From NCBI RefSeq assembly GCF_030372275.1, contig NZ_JAUDDJ010000006.1: a stretch of DNA of 64,000 bases; one strand, 5' to 3'. The first letter of the stretch is position 1. The number at the start of each line of letters is the position of its first letter. The position numbers and the translations under genes were made by a program. Shown in pieces: positions 43,321 to 52,088 of the stretch. Origin of the DNA: Lawsonibacter sp900766145 (lineage in GTDB: Bacteria > Bacillota > Clostridia > Oscillospirales > Oscillospiraceae). The notes under the pieces are model-generated. The model did no database searches. It worked only from the letters and a program-made list of their open reading frames with translations, and was not told where the DNA came from.

Positions 43321-44199
43321 TTATATAGGATTCCCACGCCACCGGCCCCGGGCCCAGACATGGCCCACCACCGCGCCGATCACCAGGATGTTGCCGCAGA
43401 AGTAGAGCCACACCAGCAGGATGATGAGGGAGGCCAGAGAGCCGTATACCAGGGAGTAGCGGGAGGACATGTCGATAAACCAGGAGAAGAGCACCGAGCA
43501 GGCCACCATAGCCAGGGCGGAGAGCAGGGCGGTGAGGCGGATGGTGCCCTTGATGTGCAGGGAGCGGGGGGTGCCCAGGCGGTACACCGCCAGCACCAGC
43601 AGCAGGACAAAGCAGAAGAGCAGCAGATAGCGCAGCTGGGTCCAAAAAGAGGCCAGCATAGGCAGGGGGATGAGCTCCAGCACCTTGGGAGGGAGCGTGC
43701 GCTCCAGAGCCTGGAAGAACCAGTCGCCGGTAAAGACCACGATGATGGACAGATACAGGGTGAGCAGGAACAGCAGGGAGAGCACTACGCTGAGGACCAG
43801 GCGCTTGATGCTGTTGTCCCGGGGGACCTCATAGAGCTCATCCATGGTCTGAAACAGGGTGCGCAGGGCGGCCGAGGCGGACAGCAGAATGGTGAACAGG
43901 CTGGCCAGCAGCAGGGGGGTGGACTGATTCTGGGGGATAGAGGAGACGTAGGTGAGGTAATCCAGGATAATGTTCAGGCTGTCCTGGGGCAGCAGGGGCT
44001 CCAGGGCGAAAAACACGTCCTCCGGCTCCAGAGGCAGCAGACCGATGAAGAAGTTGACGCACATGAGCAGGGGAAACAGAGTCAAAATCAGGTAATAGGA
44101 CAGGGCGGCCGCCGCCCGGGCCACCCCCACCCGGTCGTAGGTGTCTTTTAAGTCCAGGGCAAAGGCCACCGGCTTTTTCTCCAGCAGTGCGCGCCACAT
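43321..44199 (-). CDS. YihY/BrkB-family inner membrane protein
   Basis: The product has 292 residues with six membrane helices spread over residues 30-285. Family hallmarks are the start of the first helix AAALSYYLILTLFPLLM, a re-entrant-like LYEVPRD, and the final YGSLASLIILLVWLYFCG with LVIGAVVG. Once annotated as ribonuclease BN, which is wrong; the true function, perhaps transport or envelope-related, is unknown. A single gene. Confidence 0.9.
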   Translation of the reverse strand: MWRALLEKKPVAFALDLKDTYDRVGVARAAAALSYYLILTLFPLLMCVNFFIGLLPLEPEDVFFALEPLLPQDSLNIILDYLTYVSSIPQNQSTPLLLASLFTILLSASAALRTLFQTMDELYEVPRDNSIKRLVLSVVLSLLFLLTLYLSIIVVFTGDWFFQALERTLPPKVLELIPLPMLASFWTQLRYLLLFCFVLLLVLAVYRLGTPRSLHIKGTIRLTALLSALAMVACSVLFSWFIDMSSRYSLVYGSLASLIILLVWLYFCGNILVIGAVVGHVWARGRWRGNPI

Positions 44200-44285
44200 G
44201 GGGTCGGCCTCCTCTCAAATCAATACTCCCAGCATAGCAGACGGGAGGGGGAAAAACAGGGGGAAGGGGTCGAGAAAAACGCAAA

Positions 44286-44311
44286 AAGCCGCCTGCATTG
44301 CAGACGGCTTT
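44286..44311 (-). terminator. Terminator of rpsT
   Basis: AAGCCGTCTGC (minus strand) pairs with GCAGGCGGCTT around AAT and is followed by TTT. Confidence 0.85.
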
Positions 44312-44326
44312 CCTCTTTGCAGAAAA

Positions 44327-44590
44327 TTAGGCCAGCTTGTTCAGCTTGATGGTCATGCTGCTCTTCTTGTTGGCAGCGTTGTTCTTGTGCAGCAGCCCCT
44401 TAGCAGCAGCCTTGTCCACCGCCTTCACAGCCACCTTGTAAGCAACATCGGCCTCGCTGCGGTTGCCTTCCGCCACCGCGGCCTCAAACTTCTTGATGTC
44501 GGTCTTCAGCGCGGACTTCGCGGCCTTGTTCTGCATGGCCTTGGTCTGGGAAACCAGCACACGCTTCTTGGCAGACTTGATATTCGGCAA
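44327..44590 (-). CDS. rpsT: Ribosomal protein S20
   Basis: The product has 87 residues starting MPNIKSAKKRV, the S20 N-terminus, which fixes a TTG start at 44590; GGAGGAGGT lies seven bases upstream. A GTG at 44599 in frame overlaps that site. Three-helix Lys/Ala-rich protein that binds 16S rRNA. The rare TTG start is notable because S20 synthesis is controlled through a poor start codon (UUG) in E. coli as well. Confidence 0.95.
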   Translation of the reverse strand: MPNIKSAKKRVLVSQTKAMQNKAAKSALKTDIKKFEAAVAEGNRSEADVAYKVAVKAVDKAAAKGLLHKNNAANKKSSMTIKLNKLA

Positions 44591-44652
44591 ACCAAACACC
44601 TCCTCCGATTTTCAATCGTTAAAATTTGCACAATAATCCTGTGCGGATATGT

Positions 44653-44681
44653 ATTGTAGCATACAGCGCGAAAAAATGCAA
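44653..44681 (-). promoter_or_regulatory. Promoter of rpsT
   Basis: Minus strand TTGCAT (44681-44676), 17 bases, TACAAT (44658-44653). Confidence 0.65.
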
Positions 44682-44791
44682 CACTTTTTTTTAAAAAGAA
44701 TGAGAAAATCGGATAAAATTTCCGCTGCCGCAAATGCTAGCAGGGAAATGTGGCACGACCACAAGATATGGAAGGAAAAGGAGTGGCAGCG

Positions 44792-45682
44792 ATGGAGCAG
44801 CGGCGCACCGACCTGGCCCTGGAGGCCCGGGAGTTGTGGCAGGAGCGGGCGGGGGAGACCACCCGCCTGGAGGGGGTGGAGGCCCGGACCGAGGAGCGGG
44901 AGGGGTTCCTCTCGGAGACCGTGCGGATTTTGGATGCGCAGGGGGAGCAGGCTCTGGGCAAACCGGAGGGCACCTATGTGACGCTGACCATGGACGGCCT
45001 CCAGCGCCGGGAGGAGGACGCCTTTGGCCGGGGCGCCCGGGCGGTGGCGGGGGTGCTGCGGGAGCTGATGGGCCCGGAGAGCCAGCAGGGCGGAGCCCTG
45101 GTAGTGGGCCTTGGGAACCGGGCCATCACTCCCGACGCCATCGGCCCCAAGGTCCACGAGCACACCCTGGTCACCCGACACCTGGTGGAGGGGGCCCCGG
45201 AGCACTTCGGCACCTTCCGCCCTGTGGCCTCCCTGGCTGCCGGGGTGCTGGGTACCACGGGCATGGAGAGCGGGGAGCTGGTGCAGGCGGTGTGCCGCCG
45301 GTTAAAGCCCGCCTGGGTCATCGCGGTGGACGCCCTGGCCTCCCGCTCCCTGGACCGGCTGTGCCGCACGGTGCAGATCTCCGACACCGGTATTATCCCC
45401 GGCTCCGGGGTGGGCAACCACCGCTTTGCCCTAGACAAGAAAACCCTGGGGGTGCCGGTGCTGGCGGTGGGGGTGCCCACCGTGGTCTACGGAGCCACCC
45501 TGGCCGCCGACCTGCTGGGCCGGGACGACCTGCCCCCCTTGGGACGGGGGGGCGAGCTGCTGGTCACCCCCAAGGACATCGACAGCCAGGTGGGCGACCT
45601 CTCCAAGGTCATCGCCTACGGCATCAACCTGGCTCTCCAGCCCGGCCTGGGGGTGGAGGACCTGGATCTGCTGCTAAGCTAG
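44792..45682 (+). CDS. gpr: Germination protease Gpr
   Basis: ATG at 44792 follows AAAGGAG by eight bases; the product has 296 residues. The N-terminal RTDLALEARE matches the site where the Bacillus zymogen is trimmed. Central VVGLGNRAITPDAIGPKV and AVDALASRS, and the GIIPGSGVGNHR region, are typical. The enzyme degrades small acid-soluble proteins when spores germinate, so the organism is, or descends from, a spore former. A single aspartic-like protease in its own family (A25). Divergent from rpsT. Confidence 0.95.
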   Translation: MEQRRTDLALEARELWQERAGETTRLEGVEARTEEREGFLSETVRILDAQGEQALGKPEGTYVTLTMDGLQRREEDAFGRGARAVAGVLRELMGPESQQGGALVVGLGNRAITPDAIGPKVHEHTLVTRHLVEGAPEHFGTFRPVASLAAGVLGTTGMESGELVQAVCRRLKPAWVIAVDALASRSLDRLCRTVQISDTGIIPGSGVGNHRFALDKKTLGVPVLAVGVPTVVYGATLAADLLGRDDLPPLGRGGELLVTPKDIDSQVGDLSKVIAYGINLALQPGLGVEDLDLLLS

Positions 45683-45778
45683 GCCCCGCAGACACTGGCA
45701 CAGGAGAATCAGGGCCACATTGGTGCAGTACAAGACAAAAAAGTCTCCGGTGAGGCGCAGACGCTGCTGCTGGGTCAA
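45674..45778 (-). CDS. Possible 34-residue membrane peptide opposite the gpr 3' end
   Basis: A TTG at 45778 follows GGGGGGAG; the peptide starts MTQQQRLRLTGDFFVLYC and has one hydrophobic helix and three Cys. It overlaps the gpr 3' end by nine bases, tail to tail. No homologue recognised; low confidence. Confidence 0.25.
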   Translation of the reverse strand: MTQQQRLRLTGDFFVLYCTNVALILLCQCLRGLA

Positions 45779-45913
45779 GAAAACTCCCCCCTTCCCGTGT
45801 CAGTGTATGCGCCGGGGCGGGGGGCTCATGCGGGCGGGGGACTGGAATATCCCCCCAGGAAATGGGACACACTAACCGGGAATCAAAGGGGCCCTGCCCC
45901 GGGAAAGGATGTG

Positions 45914-46204
45914 ATGGAGATGGTAAAGGGGATCACCCGCCAGGTGATTTTGGTCAAGTCCCCCGACCCCAAGCTCTTTGAGGAGGCCATTTTTATTGTC
46001 AAGGAGGAGGCCCTGGCCCGGGAGGGGGTCAGCGCCGACCAGGTGATCCGCCAGGCCCGCCAGGCCGCCGACGGCTATTTGAAAAGCGGGCGGGCCTGGA
46101 ACCAGAAGCTGGAGAGGCTGGACCGGTTCCGGGGGCCCATCTGGGGGGCGGCGGGGGCGGCGGCCGCCTCGCTGGCCTGGTATGCCGCTATGTTCCTGCT
46201 ATAA
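45914..46204 (+). CDS. Conserved small protein with C-terminal membrane helix
   Basis: The product has 96 residues (start MEMVKGITRQVILVKSPDPK), with GGAAAGGAT just upstream; GTG 45911 and ATG 45920 are alternative starts. A compact alpha/beta region with the phrase FEEAIFIVKEEAL is followed by a basic linker and one membrane helix (about 77-95). It sits 230 bp after gpr. I recall similar proteins in other Clostridia but cannot name a function. A tail-anchored regulator is one possibility. Confidence 0.65.
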   Translation: MEMVKGITRQVILVKSPDPKLFEEAIFIVKEEALAREGVSADQVIRQARQAADGYLKSGRAWNQKLERLDRFRGPIWGAAGAAAASLAWYAAMFLL

Positions 46205-46260
46205 AGGAACTTTAAAACTTCTTAAGAGAAACCTAAGAAAACCTTTCATGGATTTGCACA

Positions 46261-46287
46261 AACTGTATGCTATCATCTCATACAGTT
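46261..46287. promoter_or_regulatory. Candidate operator upstream of the ABC transporter operon
   Basis: A perfect 9-bp dyad, AACTGTATG (46261-46269) and CATACAGTT (46279-46287), with a 9-base spacer, 39 bases before the start codon. Possibly a regulator site; the regulator is unknown. Confidence 0.4.
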
Positions 46288-46325
46288 TCAGCCGGAGCTG
46301 TCCGGCCAAAGGAGAGTATGATCGC

Positions 46326-47096
46326 ATGTCTGATTTGCTGCAAGTGACCGATCTGGTCAAGATCTACGGCCGCCGGGACGCGGCCACCCGGGCTCTGGAC
46401 GGGGTAAGCCTGTCTCTGGCAGCGGGAGAATACGTGGGCATCATGGGGGCCTCCGGCTCCGGCAAGACCACCCTGTTAAACTGCATTTCCACCATCGACC
46501 GACCCACCTCCGGCTCCATCCAGGTGGACGGCCAGGAGCTGACGAAACTGCGGGGCAAGGAGCTCACCCGCTTCCGCCGGGAGCGGCTGGGCTTTATCTT
46601 CCAGGACTGCAACCTGCTGGACACCCTCACCGCCTTTGAGAACATTGCCCTGGCCCTGTCCATCGTGGGCACCCCGGCGGGACAGATCAAGAGCCGGGTG
46701 GAGGAGATGGCCGCCCTGCTGGGCATCACTGAGTGCTTGCAGAAGTACCCATACCAGATGTCGGGCGGCCAGCAGCAGCGGTGTGCCGCTGCCCGGGCCA
46801 TGGTCACCCACCCCGCCCTGGTGCTGGCCGATGAGCCCACCGGCGCATTGGACTCCAAGTCCGCCCGGATGCTGCTGGAGCGGCTGGAGGTGCTGAACCG
46901 GGAGCGGGGGGCCACCATTCTCATGGTCACCCACGACGCCTTTACCGCCAGCTGCTGCCGTCGGGTGGTCTTCCTCCGGGACGGCCAGATTTTTAAAGAG
47001 CTGCGCCGGGGCGAGGGGGAGGACCGCCGCGCCTTCTTCCAAACCATCATCCGGGTGGTCACCCAGCTGGGAGGAGAGATGGAAGATGTTCTTTAA
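46326..47096 (+). CDS. ABC transporter ATP-binding protein, BceA type
   Basis: ATG at 46326 after CAAAGGAG; the product has 256 residues. Walker A GASGSGKTT, Q-loop FIFQDCNLLD, signature MSGGQQQR, Walker B LVLADEPTGALDS, H-loop THD. Sequence and partner (a ten-helix FtsX-like permease starting inside its 3' end, 11-bp overlap) place it in the BceAB/MacB group that removes cell-wall-active peptide antibiotics. No BceRS-type system is adjacent; the nearest two-component genes (50467-52757) have a large sensor, unlike BceS. Confidence 0.92.
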   Translation: MSDLLQVTDLVKIYGRRDAATRALDGVSLSLAAGEYVGIMGASGSGKTTLLNCISTIDRPTSGSIQVDGQELTKLRGKELTRFRRERLGFIFQDCNLLDTLTAFENIALALSIVGTPAGQIKSRVEEMAALLGITECLQKYPYQMSGGQQQRCAAARAMVTHPALVLADEPTGALDSKSARMLLERLEVLNRERGATILMVTHDAFTASCCRRVVFLRDGQIFKELRRGEGEDRRAFFQTIIRVVTQLGGEMEDVL

Positions 47097-48942
47097 ACTG
47101 GCTGTTCGCAATGTGCGCCGGTCCTTCCGGGACTACGGGGTGTATCTGCTCACCCTCACCTTCGGCGTGTGTCTCTTCTATACCTTTAACTCCCTGGAGG
47201 GGCAGGGGGCCATGGTCTATCTGGCCCAAAACGGCAGCCCCATGGTGGAAGTGATCCAGGCCTGCATCAGCATCTTCTCCGTCTTTGTGGCGGTGGTGCT
47301 GGCCTGCCTCATCCTCTACGCCAATCGGTTTTTGTTGCGGCGGCGCAAGCGGGAGCTGGGTACTTACCTCCTATTAGGTCTGGGCCAGGGTCAGGTGTCC
47401 CTGGTGCTGGTGCTGGAGACCGGGCTGGTGGCCCTGGTGTCTCTGGTGCTGGGCCTGGGGCTGGGGGTGCTGGCCTCTCTGGGGCTGTCCCAGCTCACCT
47501 TGTCCATGTTCCAGATCTCCATGGAGGGCATGCTGGGCCTCCACTTCTCCCCGGCGGCGGCAGGCAAGACCATCTTGTACTTCGGCCTCATCTTCCTGCT
47601 GGTCATGTTCTTCAGCGGCTTGCAGGTGTCCCGGGCCAAGCTGCTGGACCTGATGCAGGGGGACCGGCGCAACGAGCCCCTGCGCCAGCGGTCTCTCACC
47701 TGGGCGGTATTCCAGTGCGTGCTGGGCGTGGTGTGCCTGGGGGTGGCCTACGCCATGCTGCTCACCTTCGGCATGATGATTCTGGCCATGCCCATGCTTT
47801 GCGTGCCCATGCTGGCCCTGGGCACGGTGGGCACCCTGCTCATCTTCCGGTCTCTGTCCGGCTTTGTGCTGCGGCTGGCCCAGAGCCGCCCCGGCTTCTA
47901 CTATAAAAACCTGAACCTCTTTACCCTGCGGGAGTGGATGAGCAGGGTCCACTCCACCTACCTGGCCCAGACCGTCATCTGCATCCTGCTGCTGCTGGCC
48001 ATGGGCATCACCGCCAGTTCCATTGGGCTCAACTCCACCCTGGACGCCCTGGCCCAGGACCAGGCCCCCTTTGACATCACCATCCAGAACCAGCACGGGG
48101 ACGTGGAGCAGGTGGATTTTGACGGGGAGCTGAACGCCGCGGGGTTTGATACAGCCCAGAAGCTGTCCTGGCAGCGGGACTTCCTCGTTTACTACGGGGA
48201 CACCGCCGTCACCGGGCTCTATTCCTCGGGCGTCATTGGTCTCACCGACTACAACGCCCTGCGGGAGCGCCAGGGGGAGGGACCCTACACCGGCGCCCTG
48301 CCCGTCTCCATCCCCTGGGATGAGGTATGCCGCCTGGTGAACAACGGCCTGGGCATGGATATGGTGGTGGTGGACGACGCCATGCTGTCTGAGTTGGAGG
48401 TCCGCCGCCAGATCTGGGTGGCCGACTACGCTGGAGATGCGGAGGAGACCGAAGCGGAGCTGGTCTCTGCCCTGGAGCAGCTCCCTCAGACCTGCCTCAC
48501 CCGCACGGAAAGCCGCCTGATGCTCTATCAGGAGCTGGTGGGCAATAAGATCCTGGCCCTGTTTTTGGGGCTGTATCTGGGCATCACCTTCCTGCTGGCC
48601 GCCGCCGCGGTGCTGGCTTTGCAGCAGCTGAGCCAGGGGGCGGACAACGCCGGGCGCTACGCCATCCTGCGCCGCCTGGGCGCCCAGGAGAGCATGGTGT
48701 CCCGCTGCGCGGTGGAGCAGGTGGCCTTAGCCTTCCTGCTGCCCCTGGCCCTGGCCCTCATCCACAGCGTGGTGGGGATGAAGGCGGCCAACGACCTCAT
48801 TGCCCAGGCGGGCAAGGTGGACGCCCTCCAGAGCACCCTCTTTACCGCCCTCATGCTGCTGGTGGTGTACGGGGGCTACTTCGCGGCCACCGCCCTGGCC
48901 TGCCGCCGCCTGGCGCTCCAGGGAACGGGAGCCCGGCGCTGA
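47086..48942 (+). CDS. BceB-type ABC transporter permease (FtsX-like domains)
   Basis: The product has 618 residues. One helix near residue 20, FtsX-like domain about 50-300 with RRRKRELGTYLLLGLGQGQ, a long extracytoplasmic domain (about 330-490) between helices 8 and 9 as in BceB, and a second FtsX-like domain to the end. Together with the overlapping ATPase gene it forms a complete transporter for peptide-antibiotic resistance or sensing. The substrate is inferred from the family only. Confidence 0.9.
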   Translation: MFFKLAVRNVRRSFRDYGVYLLTLTFGVCLFYTFNSLEGQGAMVYLAQNGSPMVEVIQACISIFSVFVAVVLACLILYANRFLLRRRKRELGTYLLLGLGQGQVSLVLVLETGLVALVSLVLGLGLGVLASLGLSQLTLSMFQISMEGMLGLHFSPAAAGKTILYFGLIFLLVMFFSGLQVSRAKLLDLMQGDRRNEPLRQRSLTWAVFQCVLGVVCLGVAYAMLLTFGMMILAMPMLCVPMLALGTVGTLLIFRSLSGFVLRLAQSRPGFYYKNLNLFTLREWMSRVHSTYLAQTVICILLLLAMGITASSIGLNSTLDALAQDQAPFDITIQNQHGDVEQVDFDGELNAAGFDTAQKLSWQRDFLVYYGDTAVTGLYSSGVIGLTDYNALRERQGEGPYTGALPVSIPWDEVCRLVNNGLGMDMVVVDDAMLSELEVRRQIWVADYAGDAEETEAELVSALEQLPQTCLTRTESRLMLYQELVGNKILALFLGLYLGITFLLAAAAVLALQQLSQGADNAGRYAILRRLGAQESMVSRCAVEQVALAFLLPLALALIHSVVGMKAANDLIAQAGKVDALQSTLFTALMLLVVYGGYFAATALACRRLALQGTGARR

Positions 48943-48949
48943 ATCAATC

Positions 48950-48990
48950 AAAATTGCCCATTGGCCCCCGGGGCCAATGGGCAAAATTTT
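48950..48990. terminator. Hairpin terminator after the ABC operon
   Basis: An AAAATTGCCCATTGGCCCC arm pairs with its complement to give a long AT-capped stem. Confidence 0.8.
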
Positions 48991-49029
48991 AGGAAAAATT
49001 TCATCTGTTCAGGCCGGTGGAGAGTGGCT

Positions 49030-49035
49030 ATAATA
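49030..49035 (+). promoter_or_regulatory. -10 element of the MATE gene
   Basis: TATAAT at 49030, with only a poor -35 (TGTTCA, 17 bases upstream). Confidence 0.4.
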
Positions 49036-49085
49036 GTCCGGAATCCAAATCCCCCCTGGGGAACTTGTCCAAGGAGAGAACGCGT

Positions 49086-50447
49086 ATGACCAAGGACCTG
49101 ACCACCGGAAGCCCCATGCGGCTCATCCTGGGTTTTACCCTGCCCACTCTGCTGGGCATGCTGTTTCAGCAGCTGTACAACATGATGGACACCATGATCG
49201 TGGGCAAGCTGCTGGGTGCCACCGCCCTGGCGGCGGTAGGCTCCACCGGCTCCATCAACTTCTTTGTCATCGGCTTTTGCATGGGCGTGTGCAACGGCTT
49301 TGCCATCCCGGTGGCCCAGCGCATGGGCGCGGGAGATTTTTCCCAAATGCGCCGGTATGTGGCCAATGCCGCCTGGCTGGCCATCGCCTTTGCGGCGGTG
49401 CTCACCGTGGCCACCGGCCTGCTGTGCGGCACCATCCTTACCACCATGCGCACCCCCGCCGACATCTACGACGGGGCCTACTGGTACATCTTTATCATCT
49501 TTATGGGTATCCCCGCCACCTTCCTTTATAACCTGCTGGCGGCCATCATCCGCTCTCTGGGAGACAGCAAGACCCCGGTGTACTTTTTGGCCATGTCGTC
49601 GGTGCTGAACATCGGCCTGGACCTGGCCTTTATTCTGGTGTTCCGGCTGGGGGTGGCGGGAGCCTCCCTGGCTACCGTACTCTCCCAGGGAGTGTCCGGC
49701 CTGGCCTGTCTGGTGTACATGGTGAAAAAGTTCCCCATCCTCCACATGAGCCGGGAGGAGCGGCAGCTGGACGTCCGTTCCTGCCGGGCCCTGTGCTTCA
49801 TGGGGGTGCCCATGGGGCTTCAGTACTCCATCACCGCCATAGGCTCCATCTTCCTCCAGTCCGCCGTCAACAGCCTGGGCAGCCTCTATGTGGCGGGGGT
49901 GGCCGCGGGAAGCAAGCTCTTCCAGCTGCTGGGCTGTCCCTACGACGCGATGGGTGCCACCATGGCCACCTACTGCGGCCAGAATGTGGGCGCGGTGAAG
50001 CTGGACCGGCTTGGCAAGGGCGTGCGGGCCTGTTCTCTGCTGGGTCTTATCTATGCAATCGTTGCCTTCGGCAGCATGCTCCTGTTTGCGCCCCAGGGGG
50101 CCATGCTCTTCCTGGACCCCACCGAGCCGGAGATTACCACCCTGGTGGCCCTCACCGCCCAATATGTGCGCACCCTCACCGCCTTTTTCTTCCCCCTGGC
50201 TCTGGTGAACATTGTCCGCTTCTCCATCCAGGGCATGGGCTTCAGCGGCCTGGCCATCCTAGCGGGCGTGATGGAGATGATCGCCCGCACGGCGGTGGGC
50301 GTCATCTTTGTGCCCATGTTTGACTATACGGCGGCCTGCTTTGCCTCTCCCGCGGCCTGGCTGTGCGCCGACGCCTTCCTCATTCCCGCCTGCATGGGCA
50401 GCATCAAACGCCTGCGAAAGATATACGCAAAAGAGTCCGAAGCCTAA
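49086..50447 (+). CDS. MATE-family multidrug or toxin efflux protein
   Basis: The product has 453 residues; ATG at 49086 after CCAAGGAG. Twelve membrane helices in two six-helix bundles. MATE hallmarks at the start are LPTLLGMLFQQLYNMMDTMI, with ATALAAVGSTGSI and the repeat NIGLDLAFILVFRLGVAGAS. Antiporter using H+ or Na+. The next genes on the opposite strand are a two-component system that could sense the same drug, but the orientation gives no direct support. Confidence 0.92.
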   Translation: MTKDLTTGSPMRLILGFTLPTLLGMLFQQLYNMMDTMIVGKLLGATALAAVGSTGSINFFVIGFCMGVCNGFAIPVAQRMGAGDFSQMRRYVANAAWLAIAFAAVLTVATGLLCGTILTTMRTPADIYDGAYWYIFIIFMGIPATFLYNLLAAIIRSLGDSKTPVYFLAMSSVLNIGLDLAFILVFRLGVAGASLATVLSQGVSGLACLVYMVKKFPILHMSREERQLDVRSCRALCFMGVPMGLQYSITAIGSIFLQSAVNSLGSLYVAGVAAGSKLFQLLGCPYDAMGATMATYCGQNVGAVKLDRLGKGVRACSLLGLIYAIVAFGSMLLFAPQGAMLFLDPTEPEITTLVALTAQYVRTLTAFFFPLALVNIVRFSIQGMGFSGLAILAGVMEMIARTAVGVIFVPMFDYTAACFASPAAWLCADAFLIPACMGSIKRLRKIYAKESEA

Positions 50448-50466
50448 ACTTCGGATTCTTTTTTTA
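50433..50466. terminator. Terminator shared by the MATE and kinase genes
   Basis: GAGTCCGAAG/CTTCGGATTC around CCTAAA, followed by TTTTTTT; the stem includes the MATE stop codon (50445-50447). Confidence 0.8.
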
Positions 50467-52086
50467 CTAAAGCGGCAGTTCCATCACAAAGGCCACTCCA
50501 ACCGGGCGATTCTCCGGCCAACATCGGCCATCGTGGGCCTCCACTGTGTTTCGAACAATGGCCAGCCCCAGGCCGGTGCCGCCGCTGTCCCGGCTGCGGG
50601 AGGGGTCAGCCCGGTAGAAGGGCTCCCAAAGCCGAGATAGATCTGCTTCCGGGATATTGGGCCCGTCGTTGTACACGGTGAGCCGGGCCCGGTTTCCCTG
50701 CTGCTCCAGCTTCACCTGGATGGTCCCGCCGGAGGCGGCATAGCGCAGGGCGTTGGAGGCCAGGTTTTCCACCGCCTCTCCCAGCCGCGCCCGGTCCCCG
50801 GAGAGGGACACCTCCTCCAGCTCCAACTGGAGCTGGAGATTTTTCTGCTCCAAGGGCAGGGCCAGAGGGGCAAATACCTCCCCAACTAGGGCGGCCAGGT
50901 CCACCGGCTCCTTGTGGAGCGTTCCCTTGGCCTGCGGCCGGGCCAGCTCCAGCAGACGGCCCACCAGGGTAGTCATGCGGTCGCTCTCCGAGAGCATCAC
51001 ATCCAGGTACTGCTCCCGCTTCTCCGGGGCAATGTCCTCCCGCAGGGCCTCGGCGTGGGCCCGGAGGACGGCCAGGGGGGTTTTCAGCTCATGGGCCGCC
51101 GCCCGGGCAAAGTCCCGCTCCCGCTGGATGGCCTGGCGCTGGCGGTGGTCGGTATAGAGGGCTATGGCAATGGCAGCCAGCAGGGTATACAGGGCGGTGG
51201 ATTTCAGCTCCTCGAGGATAAGAAAGGTGAGCTCGTAGAAGCAGCCGCAGACCAAAACCGTGCCGTCCTCCAGAGAGATGCAGGCGCTGCCATTTGATGT
51301 GACGGCTGCATCATAAGAATCCGGGTAGCCCTGATACATTGCCTCTGCCCGCTCCCCGGCCTGCTGCCAGTAGCGCAGTGCCTGCTCCGGCGAGGGGCCC
51401 ATCTCCGTCAAACCGGAGGAGAGACTTATGCTTTGAAATTGCATGGTGGTCAGCTCTTTGTTGTGGAAAAAGCTGCTGTCGCTGTCCAGAATGCAGTTTT
51501 CCCGATCTGGATAGATGTAGGTGATGGTTTTGGGGTAGAGCACATGCCGCTCCTCATCGGCTACACCTACGATTTGACAAAAGGCATCCTCGGAAGTTTG
51601 AGACTGGTCATAGAGAAAACCGTCCACAAAGGTGAGCAGCGGATTTTCCAGCAGCAGGTGGGCAAAATCCAGCTGTTCCTCCGGGCTGAGCACCGGGTCC
51701 AGCCAGATGTGCCAGGTGTCCCAGGTGCCGTCCAGCTCCAGCGGGGTGGCTGTGCCATAGGCCAACTGGGTCCGGGCCAGCTCCTGGCCGTCGGCATCAT
51801 AGAGCACAAATTGCATGGCGCCATCGTATGTGCCCACGTTGACAGACGCAAGGATGCGGCCGTCTAACCGGTAGGAAAGATGGGTGGCGTTTTGCGGCGC
51901 AGTGGCCTCTTCAGCCCAAAACCTTTGGTAATTGTATTCTGCTTTTTCCCGGGCGGACTCTATGGCGGACTGGACCTCGTGGAGCAGTTTTTCCCGGGTC
52001 AGGCCCCCTAAAATTACCATCATTCCGGCCCACAGCAGCAAAAACAGGGGCAGCGTGCCGGTAAATATCCGCTTGAGCCGCTTCAT
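50467..52086 (-). CDS. Sensor histidine kinase with large extracytoplasmic domain
   Basis: ATG at 52086 is taken because GGAGGAGG lies seven bases upstream. The product has 539 residues. Helices at about 9-30 and 283-305 enclose a sensor of about 250 residues. HisKA has AAAHELKTPLAVL, HATPase has LASNALRYA and GGTGLGLAIV, all intact. It lies two bases after the regulator gene, so the pair is an operon (regulator first). The sensed signal is unknown. Confidence 0.92.
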   Translation of the reverse strand: MKRLKRIFTGTLPLFLLLWAGMMVILGGLTREKLLHEVQSAIESAREKAEYNYQRFWAEEATAPQNATHLSYRLDGRILASVNVGTYDGAMQFVLYDADGQELARTQLAYGTATPLELDGTWDTWHIWLDPVLSPEEQLDFAHLLLENPLLTFVDGFLYDQSQTSEDAFCQIVGVADEERHVLYPKTITYIYPDRENCILDSDSSFFHNKELTTMQFQSISLSSGLTEMGPSPEQALRYWQQAGERAEAMYQGYPDSYDAAVTSNGSACISLEDGTVLVCGCFYELTFLILEELKSTALYTLLAAIAIALYTDHRQRQAIQRERDFARAAAHELKTPLAVLRAHAEALREDIAPEKREQYLDVMLSESDRMTTLVGRLLELARPQAKGTLHKEPVDLAALVGEVFAPLALPLEQKNLQLQLELEEVSLSGDRARLGEAVENLASNALRYAASGGTIQVKLEQQGNRARLTVYNDGPNIPEADLSRLWEPFYRADPSRSRDSGGTGLGLAIVRNTVEAHDGRCWPENRPVGVAFVMELPL

Positions 52087-52088
52087 GG

